A stretch of 64,000 nucleotides of DNA from Parapedobacter pyrenivorans_A (GCF_041925275.1 NZ_JBHEUZ010000016.1:58564-122563); one strand, 5' to 3'. Positions 44,059 to 55,044 are shown, counted from the stretch's first letter. Made by a program: numbers and translations. The notes: generated from the sequence alone by a model not told the origin.

Positions 44059-47000
44059 CTAATACCTCAACACAAACCATCCCTTCTCATATTTCCACTC
44101 CCCGCCTGCGCGGATTTCCGCCACGTAGAAGTAAGTTCCGGCAGCTACCGGTTGCTGTCCCGTGCCAACACCGCGGAACGCTACCGTGCCGTTGTTATAG
44201 CCGCTGGCCTCATACACCACCGTGCCGTTACGGTTAAAGATGCGCACGCGATTGTCTGGATGGTCCTTGATGGCCTCGATGATCAGGTATTCGTTGATAC
44301 CGTCGCCATTGGGCGACACTGCCTTCGACACCCGCACCGGAAAGTCCGACGACGGGTCGGTAACCCGCACCGTTACTGTCACGGGCGCTGCCGCTTCATG
44401 ATTGGCATCACCTCCCTGCCGGGCGGTGATACGCACCGTGCCCAGCCGGTGGATAATGAGCGTGGTTCCATCCAACGTGGCCACCTCCGGATCGTCCAGG
44501 GCCAGCGTGACTGGCAGGCCGCTGGAAACCGATACCACCAGCGGTACGCTACCCGCATCCCGTCGAATTTCGGCCGGGGCATCCAGCACGATGGCCTGTG
44601 TAGCCTGATGAACGGTCAGCGTCTGCGATACCGTGGGTTGATTGCTATAGTTCCCGTTTTCCGGCACTACCGCCGTAATCGTGGCTTCTCCAGCCCCAAC
44701 GATGCGGATACGGCCGTTCACAATCCCGGCAACTGATAGGTCGTCACTGTAATAGCCGATGGCCTCACCGCTACTGGCCGTGGCCCCTGGATCGAAGTCC
44801 GCATCCCCATAGGCCTTCTCCGGCAATGCCGGGAAAACCACACTCCGTGTGGCCGGCGTGATGAGCAGCGCCCCACTCCGGTACTCCAGGGCATAATTGG
44901 CTGTCTGTAAACCGGAAGGTATGATATCATAGCTGTCGGCATCCACAGCCCCTTGCGCACTGCCACCGTATACCAGCGTACCTGAAAGGACGGAGGCGTC
45001 TTCGCCCGCAATGAAACCATCATAGGTCACCCCGTTGCCGCCACTGAAGGGTGCCCCATCATATACCTTCGTGCGGCTACTTGCGGTTACCGTCAGCAGC
45101 CTCTTCGTAACGATGCCGATGGATGCCGTGATATCTGCCATGTTGCCGACACTGTAATTGCCTGCATCGTTACCAATCAGCGTGATATCGGCCAGCGGCA
45201 GTGTCACCGGTTTAGCCTCACCGGCATCCGCTGTACGATAGGAAACCGTACCGGCCGACAGTGATACCGACAGGTCATCGCCATTCACTACCTCCCCCAC
45301 CGCAACGCCCAATTGATTTGCCGTAATCGTTCCCAGGGTTGCGCCATCGTATTCCTTGCTAACAGCCGCATCAGGGACAAACCTCACCGTCACCGGCTTC
45401 TTGGTCACCGACAGGCTCCCACTCCGATACTCGATGGCATAGTTAACCGAAGACAGTCCCCCCGGCTCGATGAAATAACTGCCCACATCAATGGCGCCTT
45501 GTGCCGTGCCGCCATACGTCAGCGTACCGCCCAGCACCGAGGCATCCTCACCGTAAACAAATCCGGTGTACTGCACCCCGTTGGCCGCTTCGTAGGGCTC
45601 TCCGTCATACACCTTACCGGCGTTGTTCGCCGTCACCACAAGGGGCTTGCCAGCCACGCTGAGGGTAAAGGATATCGACGTCGCGGGACTATGGTTCCCG
45701 TCACCCGGCTGCTGTGCTGTGATCACAGCAGTCCCCACACCGCGAATCACTACCCACCCGTTGGCGTCAACCGTGGCAACCGATTCGTTGCCGCTGATAT
45801 AGCTCACCGGAAGACCTTTCGTGGAGGTGGCCGCTGCCGAAATCGACTCCCATCCGTAAGTTACGCTGACGGTACTTCCAGCCAGTTGGCTATTGAACGC
45901 CAGCGTGTTCCCGTCCGCCGGCGCGATAATCAGTGTACCATTAGCATAGCCTATTTCGTAGTTGGCGGACGACAGCCCCTGTGGCTCGATAGCATAGGTC
46001 CCTGCTTCGATTGCACCCTGTGATGTGCCACCGTAGGTCAGCGTACCACCCAGCACCAACGCGCTTTCACCGGGAATAAAACCTTCGTAGCTGACCCCAT
46101 TCCCGCCGCTGTACGCCTCGCCGTCATATGTTTTTATCGCATTGTTCGCCCTTACCTCCAGTGCCTTTCTCTCCACCTCGATGCGGAACGCAAGGGGTTC
46201 AGCCGGTGCGTAGTTCACGTTCCCTTCCTGGCTGGCACTGATCACCGCCGTGCCCACCCCCCGGATGCTCACCTGACCATTGCCGTCAACCGCCGCAACC
46301 GCCTCGTTGCTGCTCGCATAACGGACTGCCAGGCCTGAGCTGGCGATGGCCGAGCCGTCCACATCCGCATCGCCGTAGGTACGCGTGACCGTTCCGTTTT
46401 CCTGCTGTACATTGAAAGAAAGCCTGTTCTCCGCTCCCCCGGAAATGGTCAGCTTCCCGGCAATGTAGGCAATCACATAGTTGCCCGATACGTGACCCGA
46501 AGGCTCGATGGTGTATTCGCCCGCCTCTACTGCACCTTGCGATGCACCACCATAGACGAGTGTCCCCGACAACACCGAAGCGTCCTCGCCCGGAACGAAT
46601 CCATCATAGGTCACCCCATTGCCACCGCTGTATGCCTCGCCGTCAAATAGTTTCGTATGGTTGTTTGCCGTTATCGTGAGCGCCCGCTTGGCAATGGTGC
46701 CGGCATTTGCCGTGATCGCCGCCGTGTTGCTGATGCGGTAATTCTTCGCATCGGCACCCGCCAGCGAAACGTTGGCCAAGGGCAGTGTCACCAGTTTATC
46801 CGTTCCCGCTTCTTCCGTGTCGTACGTGGCCGAAGCAGTCGCCAAGCCAATCCGTACTTCATCGTCGGCCAATACATCGCCAACCATGAACAACAGTTGG
46901 CCAACCGTTACTTCTGCCCTTGTTGTGCCGTCATATTCCTTTGATACCGCTGCATCTGCCGCGAAGCCGATGGTCACCGGTCTGCGCTCGACGGTCAATG

Positions 47001-50000
47001 TACTTGTTACATCCGGGGCTGGCAGATATTCCGCATTGCCCGCCTGGCTCGCCGTAATGGTTGCCGTTCCGGCACCGGTAATCTGTATTTTGCCGTCTAC
47101 GATGGTCGCTACGGCCGGATTGTCCGATGCATAAGCGATCACAAGACCCGAACTGGCTGTAGCACCGGGATCCATATCCATATCGCCGAAGGTGTATGGT
47201 GCCAGGGCCGCAAACGTGATGACTTGCGTTGCTTTAGCCCTCGTGATGGTCAGTGTATAGTACTGGGTTACCGTGCCGTTTTCCGAAGTCACAGCGACCT
47301 CAATGGTGTTGGCACCGGTGATAAGCGTCACCGGCGGTGACGCTGTGCCGCTGGCTACTTCCACGCCGTCGACCTCGATACGCATTTCTTCACCCGCCGT
47401 CGGAACAAGCGTTACCGAAGCCGTTGCGTAAGGAACCGAAGCCGCATACTGGTATACCGTGGGCGAGAATACGGGGCTCAGTGTGCCGCTGCTCAAGGTC
47501 AATGCCTGCAATGCGGCGGCCGATGAAAGTACGGTAACGCTACTACCATCGGTCGTAGCGGCCACCGTTGCCCCGGTATTGCCAATTAAATCGCTGTAAG
47601 TGATGCTGAACGGCACGGTATCCTCCGCATCGGATGCCGTCAACGTATAGGAAGCTGTCCAATTGTTCCCGCCCGTATGGGTTGCCGTAACGGTATGCGT
47701 GGCAATCGTCACTGTGGGAACCGCAATCGGTTCGCTGGACGTGAAATCCAGCGTGATGACGTCGTCTACCCCTGCCCGCGACGCATCGGCGTTGTCCGAA
47801 ACGATGCCTACCGCCGTAAGCACGGGTGTTGTTTTATCAATCGTATACGTTTCCCCTACCACCGGTAACGTATTGGTCAATCCGGGTGTCAATCCCATTG
47901 CATCCGAAAGTTCCAGTGTAATATCCCCATCTTCGCTGCCAGTACCAACGGTAATCGTATAGCGCTTTTCATCCGTACCTACAGGCGAAACCGATACCAC
48001 GGATGCATCGGCAATGCCGGTTGTCAACGAGAAATTGGCCGGGGTTAGTCCCGATACCGCAGAACCGAACGTCACGGTATACGCTACCGTGGCGGCGTTA
48101 GTGGGATTGGCGTCCGCCCGCACAATCGCGTCAAGCGTAGCCAGCGTAGTGAAGTTAACCGGATTATCGGCGGCCACCGCGGTTTGATACCGGGCTTCGC
48201 CAGCCAGCCCGTTATCATTGTATTCAACGACCATTATCCGGTACGTTGTGGAAGGGCTTAAACCGGAAACAGCTACTGTATTACCGGTTCCATTATATAG
48301 GGCATACCATCCACTGCTTCCCAGCTGATGGCCGGAACCGAAATTACTATCAGCCTCATAATCCATGCCGTCAACCGGGGAAGCCGAGCCGGTATCGCCT
48401 TCCTTCATCAATACCATGCGCCCGGCGCCATTGCCGCTTGTCCAGCTGATGGTAGCCGAAACGGCGCTCCTATCCGAGACAACAATGTCTGAAGCCTGTG
48501 TAGCGGGGCGAAGCAGCAACTGGTTCTGCAATACCGAGACCGTGTTGCCTGTATAATTTGCTGTTGCCAGGTCGGGCTTTCCATCACCATCCAGGTCGCC
48601 GATGGCAGCATATGCCGGCCCCACTCCGGTTGTCAATGCGATAGGGCCAGCAAAACCGATCGTACCGGCACTCCCTGTATTCGAGAATACGGAAATGGTA
48701 TTACTGTTATAATTAGGTATCGCCACATCCGGTTTACCATCGCCGTTCAGGTCGCCGATAGCAACCGAATACGGGCGATCCCCGGTTGCCAGTGTTACGA
48801 TAGGATCAAAGCTAAAGTTGCCTACCGTGCTGGTATTCCGCAATACGGAGGCCTGTTGGTCCAATAAATTCGCAGTGACCAGGTCCAGCTTCCCGTCGCC
48901 GTCAAGGTCGCCAACGGAAACCGAATAGACGCCCGGAACCGCCACATCCGTTGCTGCGGCAAAATCAATAGCACCGGGAACCGAAATATTCCGTAAAAAG
49001 GATAACGAGCCATCTGCGTAATTGGCTGTAATCAGGTCGGGCTTATGATCGCCGTCAATATCCCCGACGGCCAGAGAATAAGGCTCTGCACCCACGGCAT
49101 AATCCCGGCTAGGATCAAAAACGATATTCCCTATGCCCCCCGTGTTCCATAATACCGAGACCGTATTACTCAGCTTGTTCGCCGTAGCGATATCGGCCTT
49201 CCCATCCCCATCCAGGTCCCGGATAATCAGGAAGAACGGGCATCCGCCTACCGCCAGGTCCAGCCTGCCCGCAAAACTAATATTCCCCGGGGTGCTGGTA
49301 TTGCGATAGACCGTAACCTGATCGCTGTTGAAATTAGTGACGGCCATATCCGGCTTGCCGTCCCCATCGATATCACCGACGGCGACCGATGCTGGGTTTG
49401 TTCCAGTCGCATAATCCACCCCATCGGCAAACGACATGCTGCCCGCACCGCCGGTGTTGTAAAACACCGAAACCGTATTTCCATCGTAATTGACCGAAGC
49501 CAAATCGGGCTTCCCGTCGCCGTCAAAATCAATAATTGCGACCGATTCCGGCTTGGCCCCGGAAGGCAGATCTATTTTCGGCTTAAAGTCAGCGGTGATC
49601 AAGTCGTCCTTATTCGGTTGAAAACCAGGCAGAAAAAAATCGCTGCTATAAGCGCTCAAACCGTTGCCCGTATTCAAAACAGCAACAGGGGCGTAAGCAG
49701 CACTTACGGGAACCGTTACGGTTAACGAGGTAGCTGTTCCGCCCGTAACCGTTGCTTTTACCGGACCGAAGAATACGGTATTATCGGTTGCTGTCGTATG
49801 AAAACCAGTGCCGGTAAGGATCACGCTCTCCCCGGGTGTAGCCGTGGCAGGAGCGAACGAGCTGATTACCGGTGGCTGGGCCATCGTTGTAAAATTTACC
49901 GGGTTATCCATAGCGCTAATCGCTAAATAATCTTCCCCATTGCTCGCCAGCGTTTCGTTATATTCCACGACCATCACCCGGTATGGGGTAGCCGCGCTTA

Positions 50001-53000
50001 AGCCGTTAATCGCTACCGTAGTACCGGTACCGTTATACACGGCATACCAGCCCGAACTACCGATTTCCGTGCCTGCGCCGAATACGGCATTGGCAGTATA
50101 GGACGTTCCATCAACCGGAACAGGTTCGCCCGTACTGCCATCGGATACGAACACGACCCGTTTACCGCCGTCGCCGTTCGTCCAGCTTACGGTCGCGCTT
50201 GCACTGGCCAGATGGTTTACCGTTACCGCAGAAGCCTGTGCAGTTGGACCATAATCTTGCAATTCATAAGCCCCGGCATCCACTGTAAACCATTTACGCG
50301 GATTACCCGCAATATCGGTCGTGATAGCCGAGAGATCCGGTGTTTGCCCGGCATCGAACACGGTATTGTTCCCCGCATTGATCACGGGATTGGCAGAAGA
50401 GTAGTTTAAAGCCAGGCCATCATCTGCCGTACCCCAGGTACCATCTGCACCAACAGGATTAATAGGGGCATCAAAGATACCGGCCAGGGTGATACCGCTA
50501 GCATCTATATTGCCGTTAGCTGTATCTGTGCTGCCTTCAATCAGGCTATTGGCTGTGGCAATACTGCCGGAAGCGGTAATGCCCCCAAAAACGATACTGT
50601 TCCTGATATCGACCGGCGCAGTGCTTATTTTATGGAAGGCTACACCACCGCCAGTATTCCCCGCCATGGTCATATTGATAAACGTTCCTTTTCCGGAAGC
50701 ACCTGAACCATGATATATACCCATCCCATCAGTGCCGGCATGATTCCCCGAAAACACGGTATTCGCAGCAACGAGATCAGAGGCGCCGTGCACATATATA
50801 CCAGCGCCATCAGCGCCGCTTTTATTTCCCGAAAACACCGAATGGCTGATCATCACAGAAGAGTCGTGGATATAGCTTCCCGCGCCATTGTTTCCCTGAT
50901 TTTCTGAAAATACCGAATGGGTGATCGTAGGGCTGGAGGACTGATTAGACATACCTCCGCCCTTAAGACCAAAGTTGTGTATAAACTTCACGTGACTAAT
51001 TTCCGGAGAGGATCCATTCAGATGAAGCCCCCCGCCATACCCCTGATTAATCGTAGTAATGGTATTGACGGTAATATCGCCTATACCATCTGCATAACCT
51101 CCTGTAACCGTAAAACCATTCAACCCGGCTGTGCCCACTGCATCTGCGGAGATCACTACATGGTAAGCATTATCATCAAAACCGGCAATGTTCAATGTGA
51201 TTCCGCTGCCGGTTACCCCATCGGCAACGCCATCGATATCTCCACTCAGAATGGTTTCATTGGTACCATCCAATGTACGGTCGTCGATATCGGTTTCCGT
51301 TCCATCGCCGTAGAAGCCGCCATAGATTTTCACATCGGGTACCAATACAAAGGCGTTGTCACGGCCAGTGGGGTTGGCTCCGCTTAAATCATCTGCACGG
51401 TATTTAGGTTTATAGGTTCCTTTGGCTACCCATATCTGCCGGATGGAGGGGTCGGTTTTTGCCGCTGCCAGCACAGGCGCCAGGTCGTGATACGCGCTAG
51501 CCCAGCTGCTGCCATCGCCTGCCGGTGCGGGGGTATTAGCATTTACATAAACAATGCCGGATGCATCGGGAATGATGGGCGCATTGCGGAAGAAGGAAAC
51601 GGTATTTGCACTTTGATTGGCAACGGCGATATCCAATCTACCGTCACCATCCATATCGGCAAGGGTAGGATAGCGGGCTCCGGCACCGGATGCCAGCTCA
51701 AGACCTGCCGCAAAGCTAATGGTTCCAGTACCCGTACTGGTATTGCGGAGGATGGATATACTGCCTGCCGTTTGATTCGCCGTCACGATATCCGGCCTGC
51801 CATCACCGTTGACATCACCGTAGGCGATACCAAAAGGGTTATCGCCTACGGGAAAGGGACCTGCATCGGTAGCAGTGATGCTGGTCGCACCACCGCTTAA
51901 TCCCGTGTTCCGGAATACAGAGATATTGTCTGTATTTCCATTGGCAACAGCGATATCCGGCATTCCATCGCCATCGAGATCGCCGACTGCCACATACCGT
52001 GCGCCGACACCTGCGGTAGTACGTGCAATGGCAGCATCAAAGCTGACACTTCCGGGCGTGCTGGTATTGGGGAATATCAAAAGCTGGTCGCCAACATTAC
52101 TGGTCAACAACTCGGCCTTGCCATCCCGGTTGATATCCGCAATGACAATGCTGACGCCGGTGCCAAATGCCGGCCCCACGGAAAGTGTTGTATAAGCATT
52201 ATCGAAGGCAACACTGCCCGGGCCGCTGCCCAGGTTGCGATGCACATAAACATAACCCATCCCGGCAGCCTCTCCCGTTACGGCCACATCAGGCCGCCCG
52301 TCGCCATCAATATCGCCGATAGCAACGCTTATAATATTGGCGCCTGTCGTAAACCACACATCGCTGAAACTGAAATCGCCACTGCCGCTGCTGGTATTCC
52401 GGAACACATGTATCCTTGCACTTGTTGGATCCGTAACGACCAGGTCTGGTTTACCATCCCCGTCTATATCGCCAACGGCAACCGAGCGGGGACTATTTCC
52501 TGCAGTGAGGGTGCCGATTAATACCTGTGTATAACTAACCGTACCGGCGCTGCCTGTATTCTGAAAAACCGACACATTCCCCGGACCTGCAATGGCATTC
52601 GCTACGGCCATATCCGCCCTGCCGTCCCCGTCAAAGTCACCGTAAGCGACTGAAAAAGGAGTGGACCCTGCGATACCTGGTTCAGCCGCAAAATCAAGGG
52701 CAGTGATGCTGCTCTTATTCGGCGAGAATGATGGGGAAAAAGGCACGGGGCTGCTACCGGACAAATTGTTCGCCGTATTCAATACGGTAATGCGATCATG
52801 CGTAGCGCCAAGGGGGACGGTTACGGTCAGTTGGGTTGTGCTTGCCGCAGTAATCGCGGCCTTTACGCCGCCGAAACTCACGATGTTGTTGGCAGTGGTG
52901 GTATTGAAATTAGCGCCTGTCAGGGTCACACTTTCACCGGGTGCTGCAGTAGCCGGGCTAAAGGATGTAATAATGGGAGGAAACTGTAGGGTATTCCGAT

Positions 53001-54516
53001 ACAACCCAATCCGGCCCGTATTCGTGGCGCCGGCAAGGACATCCTGCTTCCCATCCGCATTCATGTCAGCGATGGCCAGGAATCTGGAGTAGCCATTTAT
53101 CCCCCCTTGCGCAACCCGGTCTCCCTCACCGAAACTGATGGCGCCCGGTGTACTGGTGTTCCGGAAAAGAAAGAATCTATAATCCGCAGAACCAAAGTTT
53201 TGGTCGGAACTGATTGCAAGATCCGGCTTCCCGTCGCCGTTGATATCGCCCAGGGCACAGGCTTGTTGCGAATCACCGATCGGGATAGCTATGACCGTAC
53301 TAAAATCAAGTGAACCGGAGACGCCATAACGGTTGTGGAATACCTGGGCCGTCGTCGCACTGCTATTGCCCGAAGTGACCACCAGGTCGTTGTAGCCATC
53401 GCCATCGATATCCCCGGCAATGATCCGGTTTGGGCCGGCATTGGTGGCAATGATCCCGGCGGAAGTAAAACTGATATTGCCTGGGGTGCTGGTGTTCAGG
53501 AACACAGCAAAGCCATTGCTGTTACTTCTAAGCGTGACTATATCGGGTTTCCCATCCCCGTTGATATCGGTAAGAACCATGTCTAAACCCTGCCCTATAC
53601 CAGTCAGATCGGGCGTTAAGGCGAAGTTTATATTTCCAATACCGCTGCTCGTATTCCGCAAAATAGATACAGAGCCCGAATGATAATTGAGGGCAGCCAC
53701 ATCGGTCAGCCCATCGCCATCGATATCCGCCGTTCTGATCACTTCGGTACCCAGACTGGTTGTAAATGGTCTGGAAACGATGAATGTTCCATTGCCCTGG
53801 TTCCTGAGCACAAATACATCACTTAGGGTAACCGTCTGAGGAGGGCCGACATCTATTAGGTTAGCCGCAGCAATGATATCCAGCAAACCATCCCCATCCA
53901 TATCGCCAAGGGAGGCGATCGCCTGTCCATTGTACCCGGCGAAAGTAAAAATCTGGGGTGAGTTACTAAATGACATTGCACCACCCGTTGTACCTGTATT
54001 GTGCTGGATAAGCAACGTATTCTCTAACGTTGACGTCCATCCGTTATCATTGATAACCAGGTCCGGCTTATTATCCCCGTTCAGGTCGCCCACTACTCCC
54101 CCGTATATCCTCGATATCGGCGTGGTCAATCCATCGAATGTAAGGTCTGCCTCAACCAACGTGGGTTTGAAAGGGGATTGTGTAGGCAGGAAGTACTGGC
54201 GTCCGGATCCGCTCAGCCTGGTCGCCGTATTCAATACGCTGATCGGACCGTATGAAGCGCCGGCCGGAACCATCACGGTGAGGCTGGTCGTGCTGGCCGC
54301 CATTACAGATGCTCTCATCCAGCCGACGTATACGATATTATTAGCGAGCGTGGGGTTGAAACCCGTGCCGGTAATTGTCACGCTGCTACCTGCGGCGGCC
54401 CTGGTCGGTGAAAAACTCGTGATGACGGGTGGCTGTGCATTGGCCATTTGCGTTACAAACAACCCAAGACAGAGCAATAATAAGCGGCAAAAATTGCAGG
54501 AAGAAGCAATGCTCAT
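44059..54516 (-). CDS. Giant T9SS-exported adhesin-like protein with three IPT plus FG-GAP propeller modules
   Basis: 3485 residues with a signal peptide (about 1-28, ending MANAQ). Approximate order: IPT/TIG domain (29-115) and seven FG-GAP repeats (142-505); IPT (512-600) and seven FG-GAP repeats (620-980); a DGSSWASAYHDL beta-helix-like region (990-1425); a fibronectin-like domain; IPT (1547-1640) and seven FG-GAP repeats (1640-1995); further fibronectin/Ig-like domains and a cadherin-like sandwich (2335-2430); alternating Ig-like, YDG and MBG domains (2430-3390); and a T9SS type B sorting domain (3393-3485: SPNGDGINEYLIIEAI ... GWFVLRY). Each FG-GAP unit carries a calcium-type D-x-D/N-x-DG turn. 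Probably a SprB-like surface filament exported by the type IX system. No sprF directly follows it; the nearest lies upstream. Confidence 0.88.
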   Translation of the reverse strand: MSIASSCNFCRLLLLCLGLFVTQMANAQPPVITSFSPTRAAAGSSVTITGTGFNPTLANNIVYVGWMRASVMAASTTSLTVMVPAGASYGPISVLNTATRLSGSGRQYFLPTQSPFKPTLVEADLTFDGLTTPISRIYGGVVGDLNGDNKPDLVINDNGWTSTLENTLLIQHNTGTTGGAMSFSNSPQIFTFAGYNGQAIASLGDMDGDGLLDIIAAANLIDVGPPQTVTLSDVFVLRNQGNGTFIVSRPFTTSLGTEVIRTADIDGDGLTDVAALNYHSGSVSILRNTSSGIGNINFALTPDLTGIGQGLDMVLTDINGDGKPDIVTLRSNSNGFAVFLNTSTPGNISFTSAGIIATNAGPNRIIAGDIDGDGYNDLVVTSGNSSATTAQVFHNRYGVSGSLDFSTVIAIPIGDSQQACALGDINGDGKPDLAISSDQNFGSADYRFFLFRNTSTPGAISFGEGDRVAQGGINGYSRFLAIADMNADGKQDVLAGATNTGRIGLYRNTLQFPPIITSFSPATAAPGESVTLTGANFNTTTANNIVSFGGVKAAITAASTTQLTVTVPLGATHDRITVLNTANNLSGSSPVPFSPSFSPNKSSITALDFAAEPGIAGSTPFSVAYGDFDGDGRADMAVANAIAGPGNVSVFQNTGSAGTVSYTQVLIGTLTAGNSPRSVAVGDIDGDGKPDLVVTDPTSARIHVFRNTSSGSGDFSFSDVWFTTGANIISVAIGDIDGDGRPDVAVTGEAAGMGYVYVHRNLGSGPGSVAFDNAYTTLSVGPAFGTGVSIVIADINRDGKAELLTSNVGDQLLIFPNTSTPGSVSFDAAIARTTAGVGARYVAVGDLDGDGMPDIAVANGNTDNISVFRNTGLSGGATSITATDAGPFPVGDNPFGIAYGDVNGDGRPDIVTANQTAGSISILRNTSTGTGTISFAAGLELASGAGARYPTLADMDGDGRLDIAVANQSANTVSFFRNAPIIPDASGIVYVNANTPAPAGDGSSWASAYHDLAPVLAAAKTDPSIRQIWVAKGTYKPKYRADDLSGANPTGRDNAFVLVPDVKIYGGFYGDGTETDIDDRTLDGTNETILSGDIDGVADGVTGSGITLNIAGFDDNAYHVVISADAVGTAGLNGFTVTGGYADGIGDITVNTITTINQGYGGGLHLNGSSPEISHVKFIHNFGLKGGGMSNQSSSPTITHSVFSENQGNNGAGSYIHDSSVMISHSVFSGNKSGADGAGIYVHGASDLVAANTVFSGNHAGTDGMGIYHGSGASGKGTFINMTMAGNTGGGVAFHKISTAPVDIRNSIVFGGITASGSIATANSLIEGSTDTANGNIDASGITLAGIFDAPINPVGADGTWGTADDGLALNYSSANPVINAGNNTVFDAGQTPDLSAITTDIAGNPRKWFTVDAGAYELQDYGPTAQASAVTVNHLASASATVSWTNGDGGKRVVFVSDGSTGEPVPVDGTSYTANAVFGAGTEIGSSGWYAVYNGTGTTVAINGLSAATPYRVMVVEYNETLASNGEDYLAISAMDNPVNFTTMAQPPVISSFAPATATPGESVILTGTGFHTTATDNTVFFGPVKATVTGGTATSLTVTVPVSAAYAPVAVLNTGNGLSAYSSDFFLPGFQPNKDDLITADFKPKIDLPSGAKPESVAIIDFDGDGKPDLASVNYDGNTVSVFYNTGGAGSMSFADGVDYATGTNPASVAVGDIDGDGKPDMAVTNFNSDQVTVYRNTSTPGNISFAGRLDLAVGGCPFFLIIRDLDGDGKADIATANKLSNTVSVLWNTGGIGNIVFDPSRDYAVGAEPYSLAVGDIDGDHKPDLITANYADGSLSFLRNISVPGAIDFAAATDVAVPGVYSVSVGDLDGDGKLDLVTANLLDQQASVLRNTSTVGNFSFDPIVTLATGDRPYSVAIGDLNGDGKPDVAIPNYNSNTISVFSNTGSAGTIGFAGPIALTTGVGPAYAAIGDLDGDGKPDLATANYTGNTVSVLQNQLLLRPATQASDIVVSDRSAVSATISWTSGNGAGRMVLMKEGDTGSASPVDGMDYEADSNFGSGHQLGSSGWYALYNGTGNTVAVSGLSPSTTYRIMVVEYNDNGLAGEARYQTAVAADNPVNFTTLATLDAIVRADANPTNAATVAYTVTFGSAVSGLTPANFSLTTGIADASVVSVSPVGTDEKRYTITVGTGSEDGDITLELSDAMGLTPGLTNTLPVVGETYTIDKTTPVLTAVGIVSDNADASRAGVDDVITLDFTSSEPIAVPTVTIATHTVTATHTGGNNWTASYTLTASDAEDTVPFSITYSDLIGNTGATVAATTDGSSVTVLSSAAALQALTLSSGTLSPVFSPTVYQYAASVPYATASVTLVPTAGEEMRIEVDGVEVASGTASPPVTLITGANTIEVAVTSENGTVTQYYTLTITRAKATQVITFAALAPYTFGDMDMDPGATASSGLVIAYASDNPAVATIVDGKIQITGAGTATITASQAGNAEYLPAPDVTSTLTVERRPVTIGFAADAAVSKEYDGTTRAEVTVGQLLFMVGDVLADDEVRIGLATASATYDTEEAGTDKLVTLPLANVSLAGADAKNYRISNTAAITANAGTIAKRALTITANNHTKLFDGEAYSGGNGVTYDGFVPGEDASVLSGTLVYGGASQGAVEAGEYTIEPSGHVSGNYVIAYIAGKLTISGGAENRLSFNVQQENGTVTRTYGDADVDGSAIASSGLAVRYASSNEAVAAVDGNGQVSIRGVGTAVISASQEGNVNYAPAEPLAFRIEVERKALEVRANNAIKTYDGEAYSGGNGVSYEGFIPGESALVLGGTLTYGGTSQGAIEAGTYAIEPQGLSSANYEIGYANGTLIIAPADGNTLAFNSQLAGSTVSVTYGWESISAAATSTKGLPVSYISGNESVATVDANGWVVIRGVGTAVITAQQPGDGNHSPATSISFTLSVAGKPLVVTANNAGKVYDGEPYEAANGVQYTGFVYGEDASVLGGTLTYGGTAQGAIDVGSYFIEPGGLSSVNYAIEYRSGSLSVTKKPVTVRFVPDAAVSKEYDGATLGTITANQLGVAVGEVVNGDDLSVSLSAGTVSYRTADAGEAKPVTLPLADITLIGNDAGNYSVGNMADITASIGIVTKRLLTVTASSRTKVYDGAPFSGGNGVTYDGFIAGEDASVLSGTLVYGGSAQGAVDADSYDIIPSGLQTANYALEYRSGALLITPATRSVVFPALPEKAYGDADFDPGATASSGEAIGYYSDDLSVAGIVNGRIRIVGAGEATITAVVPENGNYSNQPTVSQTLTVHQATQAIVLDAPAEIRRDAGSVPLVVSVSSGLPVTLALDDPEVATLDGTTLIIHRLGTVRITARQGGDANHEAAAPVTVTVRVTDPSSDFPVRVSKAVSPNGDGINEYLIIEAIKDHPDNRVRIFNRNGTVVYEASGYNNGTVAFRGVGTGQQPVAAGTYFYVAEIRAGGEWKYEKGWFVLRY

Positions 54517-54572
54517 AACAGGTTATCTTTCAGGTTTTTAAGTTTGCATTTTTATATTAGCATCGTCAGTGT

Positions 54573-54710
54573 CGACAGGCTCGTGCCACAACAAGGTGCA
54601 TGCCCAGCGGCTGGGCAACATCGGCGGGGCGATACTTCGTTGGCAAATACCTGCATGCGGACAACTATATTAGTTCTGTCGGTGGTTACTACTGGTCAGG
54701 AAAACGCTGA
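54573..54710 (+). pseudogene. Possible fragment of a FISUMP/DUF1566-like coding sequence
   Basis: One plus-strand frame reads CMPSGWATSAGRYFVGKYLH (20 residues), then ADNYISSVGGYYWSGKR and a stop. 'CPSGW' and 'GYYWSG' recall segments of FISUMP/DUF1566 repeats in Bacteroidota surface proteins. There is no start codon context and only about 46 codons, so chance resemblance is quite possible. Confidence 0.2.
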
Positions 54711-55017
54711 GAAAACTTAACGTTTCGCAGGAACCGAATATACATTTTTTTCTAACCATCCGGATGTTTTTTTCACTTGTGTTCCCTTTGTATTAACTAA
54801 GTTTGTGTCATGTCAGACTTTCGATTAAACCGAAATGTCTTTAAAGAGTAGTCTGCTTCCGAAGCCAGTAATCATGCTGCCTTCTACAAAAGCAAAAGTT
54901 GGTTAGAAACGCCTTAACCGCACCAAATTTAGCGCTAAGGGAAGAGATTTACATGATGACATTATAGGGCGGGTAGGCCAAAGGATTTGAATGACCTTGA
55001 AAATATACAGTGATAAA

Positions 55018-55034
55018 GTATTAGAAGCTAATAC
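55018..55034 (-). terminator. Weak terminator after sprF
   Basis: GTATTAG-AAG-CTAATAC forms a 7-bp stem 10 bases past the sprF stop (minus strand) followed by TTTATC in the direction of transcription. Short stem and poor T-run make it weak. Confidence 0.35.
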
Positions 55035-55041
55035 ATTGTAT
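55029..55041. repeat. 13-base repeat TAATACATTGTAT, copy A
   Basis: Identical to 63961-63973 (copy B). Copies sit immediately outside the adhesin-2/sprF unit. The 11-base core ATACATTGTAT is a near-perfect palindrome. Confidence 0.6.
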
Positions 55042-55044
55042 CTA

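Larger units (their letters stand above)
54517..55044. other. Intergenic region between adhesin 1 and sprF
   Basis: 528 bases. Contains a 7-bp stem TGCCCAG-CGG-CTGGGCA (54601-54617), a possible short gene remnant (54573-54710), a bulged hairpin AGACTTTCG/CGAAATGTCT near 54819-54844 and, near sprF, a terminator-like hairpin overlapping a 13-base repeat. No good TAnnTTTG box was found in front of adhesin 1 on the minus strand. Confidence 0.5.

Noticed and set aside
54819..54844. Bulged hairpin AGACTTTCG/CGAAATGTCT as a terminator
   Set aside because: No T-run in the direction of sprF transcription and over 200 bases from the sprF stop.
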